From assembly GCA_034406715.1 (NCBI GenBank), contig CP137870.1, positions 682,001 to 746,000 of the forward strand: 64,000 nucleotides of DNA, read 5' to 3'. The position numbers and the translations under genes are program-made. Source of the DNA: Rhodotorula mucilaginosa. Taxonomy: Eukaryota; Basidiomycota; Microbotryomycetes; Sporidiobolales; Sporidiobolaceae. Each line of letters opens with the position of its first letter. Within the stretch, counting starts at the first letter, position 1. The notes beneath the pieces are model-generated. The model saw only the letters and a list, made by a program, of their open reading frames with translations, was not told the DNA's origin and searched no databases. Positions 59,656 through 64,000 of this stretch are shown here, piece by piece.

Positions 59656-62531
59656 TTACTGCGCCCCTTGCGCCCGGTCTCGTTCCTCCTCATCTGCTTG
59701 CAGCTCGTCGTTCTCGCCTGCGCCACCTCCGAGACCAAACATGCCCGCCATGCGCTGCAGCAGTCCTCGCGCCGCCTCCTCTCGCCCAACCGCACCCTCC
59801 TCTTCGCCGTCATCTTCCCATTCCTCCTCGTCGTAGTCTTCTTCTTCTTCTCCGAGACCTCCAGGCATTTCTCCACCTCCAGCATTCAGCATCGCCAACT
59901 CTTCCAGCAACTCGGCGCGCACTTCCTCATTCAACTCGACTTGCGGACCGTCGGCGCCCATGCCGAGCAACCGCATCAGGCCGTCCCGCATCGCGGCGAC
60001 CATGTCGGCGTTCCCCGCCGCTGGACCTCCGCCCGGCAAGTTCGGATTCCGTCGACGACGACGGGCGCCGGCCGTGCCGTGCAGGGGTGCAAAGTAGGAA
60101 TCGTCGTAAAAGGTCGTGAGCGGGTCGGTTGGCGGAAGAGGGTCGAACGAGTAGGAGGTGCCGGAGCGAGCCGCAGGCGGGAGGTATGGCCGCACCGATG
60201 GTGCGTCTAGCGCCGAAGGAAGTCGATTTCAGTTTGCTGTAAGTATGGGATAGAGGAAGCGGCAGAGCGGACTCACCCGAGATGAAAGCAGCTCGGATCA
60301 CGCCTGCCGGCGCATGTCCAGCGGGGAACGGCCCCTTCGAGAACAACTCTTCACCGATCTTGACGTCCTCATTCGACTTGTCCTCGAGCAGCGGAGCAGC
60401 TCTCGCGATCGCTCGCCGGAGCAGCGCAGTCGCTTCGGGGTCTTTCCACAGCGGGCTCGCTCGAACAGCGTACAGCTCGGCGAGCAGCGAGAGTGCGTAT
60501 GAGGGCTGGTTTCTGAGAGCGAGAGCGACGTCAGCCGCTGTACCATTCGACGAGATATGCTGTCCGGAACTCACGAGTAAGCTCCGTCCGGTTGGGCGCG
60601 CTTGTTCGAGACAAAGACAGGCGGCATGTCGATCGCGAGCGCGTTCGAAAGCTGCGTTGCCACCATCGGGAAGCGCAGAATCGCGCTAACGAGTGCTGCT
60701 AAGCTTTCGTCGTCGTTCTTCTGCGTGGATTTACCGCTCAGTACAGATTTTGATAGACCTTGTCGGGAAGGGGCAGACTCACCGACTTGCGCTCCTGCTC
60801 GACGTTCCGGAGACAGAGCGCCTTGGCGTAAGCGAGTCCGGGGTAAGACTGAATACACATCTCCGGGTATGCCTTGTCGAGAGCCGGCACGAGTCGAGAC
60901 AACCAATCGTTCTGCCCTGCCTTTGGTGCAAGGACATCAACCCTGGTGGCGTCGGTGAAGGGGGGTCAGCTCACCTCTCCGTCGAAAACGAAGAGCGGAA
61001 CTTCGCGCGCGCACCAGCAGAGCATGCCGAACGGGTCTGCGTTCCCGCTGATACTCAGGCCAATCTTGGCCCACTCAAAGGCCGTTCGCCACGTTCCACC
61101 TTTGACCAGCAAGGCGACTTTTCGAGCGATGGCGATGTAGAGCGCGCGGTTCTCGATGCGGCTGTAAGGGAGGCGGAACGAGCCGGACGTGAAGGTCGGA
61201 GGGAGAGGTGCCGACAGTGCGTAAAGCGCACGGGAAAGATGCGTCGAGGACGCGCCGCTGTCCCCTTGCTGCGCCATCATCTCCGAGAGTTGCAAGTGCG
61301 TGTCGACGTGATACGGTTGCGCGGCGAGGACATCGTATAGCCGGTTCCCGTCTGCTTGTTGCAGCACCTCCAAGAACATGAGCTGAGCCTGGCGGTAGCT
61401 CAAAGGGTGCACGAACGAGGACCATTCGCCGCTCTCGTCGCGTTCGGTTTCGGGACCCTCGTACCGCTCGAGGCCGAGGACACCCGTCGCAGAGGGCCAG
61501 CCTGGTTCGGGCGTGGCGAGGAAGGAAGAGGTGCGTCGGATCGAGGTGGCGTGATGCGGGTTGTTGGCGAAGCGGGCGTGCAGATGTGAGCGGGGAGCTT
61601 GCGGCGTATTGCCAATCTGGAGCGATCGGGAAAAGGGATCAGGTCGCATGCTTTTGGGACCACTCCTTCCTGCCCAGACTTACGACTTTGCTTCCAAACA
61701 TGCGTCGCAGCTCGGCGTCGGCGTCGAGGTACTTGGGCTCGAAGGAATACAACTGTATCGAGCCGAAGAGTTTCATGAGGAGGTCAGCTCTTCCTCTGAG
61801 GGTGGCAAAATGCAGCACAACGACACCCGACGACAGAGGGACGCACCTCTTTGATCTCGAGCCACTTGGGATCTGCACGAATCGACTGTTGCGCGCGTTC
61901 CGCCGCCATCTCTGCCTCGCTCGAGCCATTCTTGACCGCGAGTTCCGCCAGCGCGCGATCGATCTCGTCCATCCCATCGTCAGCTACCGGCGTCGGAGTT
62001 GCTGCCGCCTTGCTCCCCTTCTTCTTTTTCTTGTTGCTGGACTTGGCAGGAGTGACAGGAGATGCGTTGGCAGGCGAAGGCGAGTCGACAGAAGCGGCGC
62101 CGGTCGAGTCGAGAGCAGGAGTGGTCGCTGCCGCCTTCTTCTTCTTTTTGCGGTTCGGCTTATTGGACTATTAGAGAGATTCGTCAGTCCAATGCCCTGA
62201 GTACGGCCGTGTCCCTCTACGTACTCTTGCGGGCGTGGAAACCGCCTCGTCGTTTTCCGACGCAGACTCTGCCTCTTCTGGCTCGTCTCCCAAGTCGAGC
62301 TGGTGGAGCGGACAGCAGAGGTCAGCATATACACCTCCAAGGAGAGCTTCAAAGCCAACGCACTGCTCCGAATCCTGCTTTGGGCGGCGGGATCGAGACT
62401 TGCTCCTGCTCGCCGTCCGAGCCGTCTAGGTCGTCGGCCGTTGGCAGCTGCTCGATCGTAGCGGTCCTTGACCGTTCAAGCTCTTCCAGCTCTACCAGCT
62501 CTCGCTGCTGTCGCTTGTTCAGGCGGCCCAT
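59656..62531 (-). CDS. RQC1: Ribosome quality control factor Rqc1/TCF25
   Basis: Starts MGRLNKRQQRELVELEELE. An acidic segment (LDLGDEPEEAESASENDEA) and Lys runs (NRKKKKKAAA, SNKKKKKGSK) follow. The conserved TCF25 blocks are then seen: [88 protein letters not shown]; and CWCAREVPLFVFDGE. Later parts include RFPMVATQLSNALAIDMPP and YALSLLAELYAVRASPLWK. The tail is acidic and Gly-rich. Rqc1/TCF25 works with Ltn1 and Rqc2 on stalled 60S subunits, promoting K48-linked ubiquitin chains. About eight introns are crossed. The first is 65 nt and joins KAGFGA to LDLGDE. Confidence 0.9.
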
Positions 62532-62676
62532 CGCGCGTAGAGGTTGTCGAAAGAGCGAGCGATGACTTCATCTCTCGACTCTGAATCTCGTCATTGATCT
62601 GTACCCCGGAACGTGTACAGACAGCAAAAGTTACTGAAAGATCTGTACAGAAAAAAAGTACTACAATCGCTGGCGT

Positions 62677-63997
62677 TCACTCCCTCGTCTGAGTCCGCGA
62701 AAGGACCTCGCCGTCCTTCGGCATCTGCAGCTCCTTGACCTCGGCCTTGATCTCGCTCCCTTCCTGGTGTTCCTCCGGGTCGTCGACGGCTTGGGCGTGC
62801 GACTCTTTCTCGATCGCGGCTTCGGCGAGGGTGACGCGGGCGACGCGGTCGAGCGAAGAGACTTTGCGGTGGACGGTGCGCGAGACGCGCAAAGGTCGGC
62901 GGGTGACCTGCAGAGAGAAACCTCGTCAGACTGAGCTTGACACCGACAAAAACAGCGAACCTCGGGGTTGACCCGCCTGAGGAAAGGCAAGGTGGCGCAT
63001 GGACTCAGACTCACCATCACGGGCGAACTCGATTTCTGGACGAGGTAGTTCGACGTGGATCCGAGCAGCATGCTGTAAGAGGCAGCAAAGAAACCGTTCT
63101 TGTAGTCAGCAGACCAGCCAAGGAACGGCACATCTGTCCAACACGTCAGGACCCGCGTAGGCGCTCACCCTTTGAGTTTCGTCAAGCCTCGACTTCCGAC
63201 GAGCACCAAGGTCGGCTCGAGGTAGTCAATCATGTCGATCAGCATGTGCCGCGGCACTTTGGCATGGATCGCCTGGCAGTAGATCCGGACGTTGAGCCTC
63301 GTGCGTTCGAGGAGGGCGGTCGTCTGCCTCGCGAGCGCGAGCGCGGCGGCTTGACGTTCGCGCTGGTTGGTGATCTTGGCCTGCTTCGAGACGTCGTCCG
63401 TGTCGACTGCGAGGCAGAGCGGGGTCAGATTTCCGAAACCACACAGAGAACTCGGCGAAGGGGACTCACGCTTAGTGTCGGTTTCCATGACCGACACGAT
63501 AAAGCACTGCGGGACACAGCAGCGACGAGGAGTCGTGAGATTAGCTCAGCGCTCAAAGATGGCCAGCTCGACAAGACTCTTTGGGCAGACGTGACACGCA
63601 CCTCGTCACCCTCGCGCAGGACGGTTCCGATCGCCCACTGGATCGCGTACAGCGATTCGTCACTGAGATCGCTCGCGACGAGGTACCTCCTCCTGCGCTT
63701 CTTGGGACCGGCCTCCTCGATCGCGCGGTCCGGATCTCCGTGCGTCAATGTGACGGTGCAGCGGTTCTTTTCAAACACGGGCCGCGAGGTGTGCAGTTCC
63801 AAGCGCGGGAGGGCCGAACTGCCCGGGCGGGTCGACTTGCGGCGCGCGAGGGCGCCCGTACGGGGGTTGGCGCGCGGTGGACCGTTCGGAGTGAGGGTCG
63901 ACGACGAGTCGGTCGTGTTGGGGGTCGGGCGCGTGAAGGGCGAAGTCATTGGCTCTGAGGGGGGCAGCAAGTTGGGGCCTTCTCCCGGATAGATCAT
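62677..63997 (-). CDS. Universal stress protein (UspA) domain protein (5' end possibly outside window)
   Basis: The UspA-like nucleotide-binding fold is visible: RRRRYLVASDLSDESLYAIQWAIG, a second strand CFIVSVMETDTK, HMLIDMIDYLEPTLVLVGSRG, and the motif G-x-x-G-9x-G-[ST] in GSRGLTKLKG...LLGSTSNYLVQ. SSSPVMV closes the domain. The N-terminal 110 residues are Thr/Pro/Ser-rich and basic. A C-terminal extension (VARVTLAEAAIEKESHAQA...) ends QTRE. The first ATG, MIYPGEGPNLLPPSEP, is three bases from the window edge and has a good context (ACCATGA), but a start further upstream cannot be excluded. The function is stress-related only by family. Confidence 0.8.
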
Positions 63998-64000
63998 GGT

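Noticed and set aside
62374-62470. A possible 25-nt intron near the RQC1 N-terminus
   Set aside because: A normal 65-nt intron joining KAGFGA to LDLGDE explains the frame without needing an implausibly short intron.
1-64000. Prokaryote-type systems (operons, CRISPR, defence or toxin loci)
   Set aside because: Spliceosomal introns throughout and fungal families show nuclear eukaryotic DNA; no such signals were found.

Overview
This is nuclear DNA from a filamentous-ascomycete-or-basidiomycete type fungus, most likely a basidiomycete red yeast of the Rhodotorula/Rhodosporidium kind (Microbotryomycetes). That placement is an inference from high G+C, very intron-dense genes (introns mostly 50-110 nt with GTGAGT/GTACGT-like donors), pyrimidine-rich tracts before start codons, short intergenic gaps and fungus-only families (RTA1, SSK1, IES1, SWC3, IMA1). 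The window looks like an ordinary gene-rich chromosome arm: no retroelement, no CRISPR array, no rDNA and no secondary-metabolite cluster was recognised.

Layout. 1-265: tail of a membrane protein gene (+). 432-2739: IMA1-like inner nuclear membrane protein (-), head-to-head with a small coiled-coil protein (2943, +). 3760-3901: a 72-bp tandem duplication. 4804-6390: CK1 delta/epsilon-type casein kinase (+) with a 4-nt microexon. 7910-11115: an unrecognised 1,020-aa protein (-). 11116-12975: an A+T-richer gene-poor island carrying an intron-containing tRNA-Gln(CTG). 12976-14626: secreted pepsin-like protease (-). 15105-15989: CGI121 (KEOPS) (-). 16184-17967: SWC3-like (-), head-to-head with a disordered PIP-box protein (18234-21451, +). 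21655-22491: IMP3 (-). 23245-24282: EFM7/NNT1-like methyltransferase (-). 24433-26804: IES1 of INO80 (-), head-to-head with a DHX29/Ucp12-type helicase (27513-33275, +).

Second half. 33369-34606: RTA1-like membrane protein (-). 35561-37332: chorismate synthase (+) with one GC-AG intron. 37556-39980: GH85 endo-beta-N-acetylglucosaminidase (+). 40135-45204: SSK1 response regulator (-) with what looks like a relic histidine-kinase core. 45847-49783: RAD16 (-). 50110-52331: ICP55-like peptidase (-), head-to-head across 141 bp with TAD2 (52473-53238, +). 53960-56079: multi-TM protein (+). 56542-57503: MED10 (-). 57996-59550: disordered nuclear protein (+). 59656-62531: RQC1/TCF25 (-). 62677-63997: universal-stress-protein domain protein (-).

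The genes do not form one pathway. They are housekeeping functions: tRNA modification and decoding (CGI121, TAD2, tRNA-Gln), ribosome biogenesis and translation quality (IMP3, EFM7-like, DHX29-like, RQC1), chromatin and transcription (SWC3, IES1, MED10, RAD16), stress signalling (SSK1, CK1, USP), and metabolism (chorismate synthase, GH85). Exon boundaries were read by eye from splice signals, frame and family conservation. Where exon lengths are given they sum to an intact frame.
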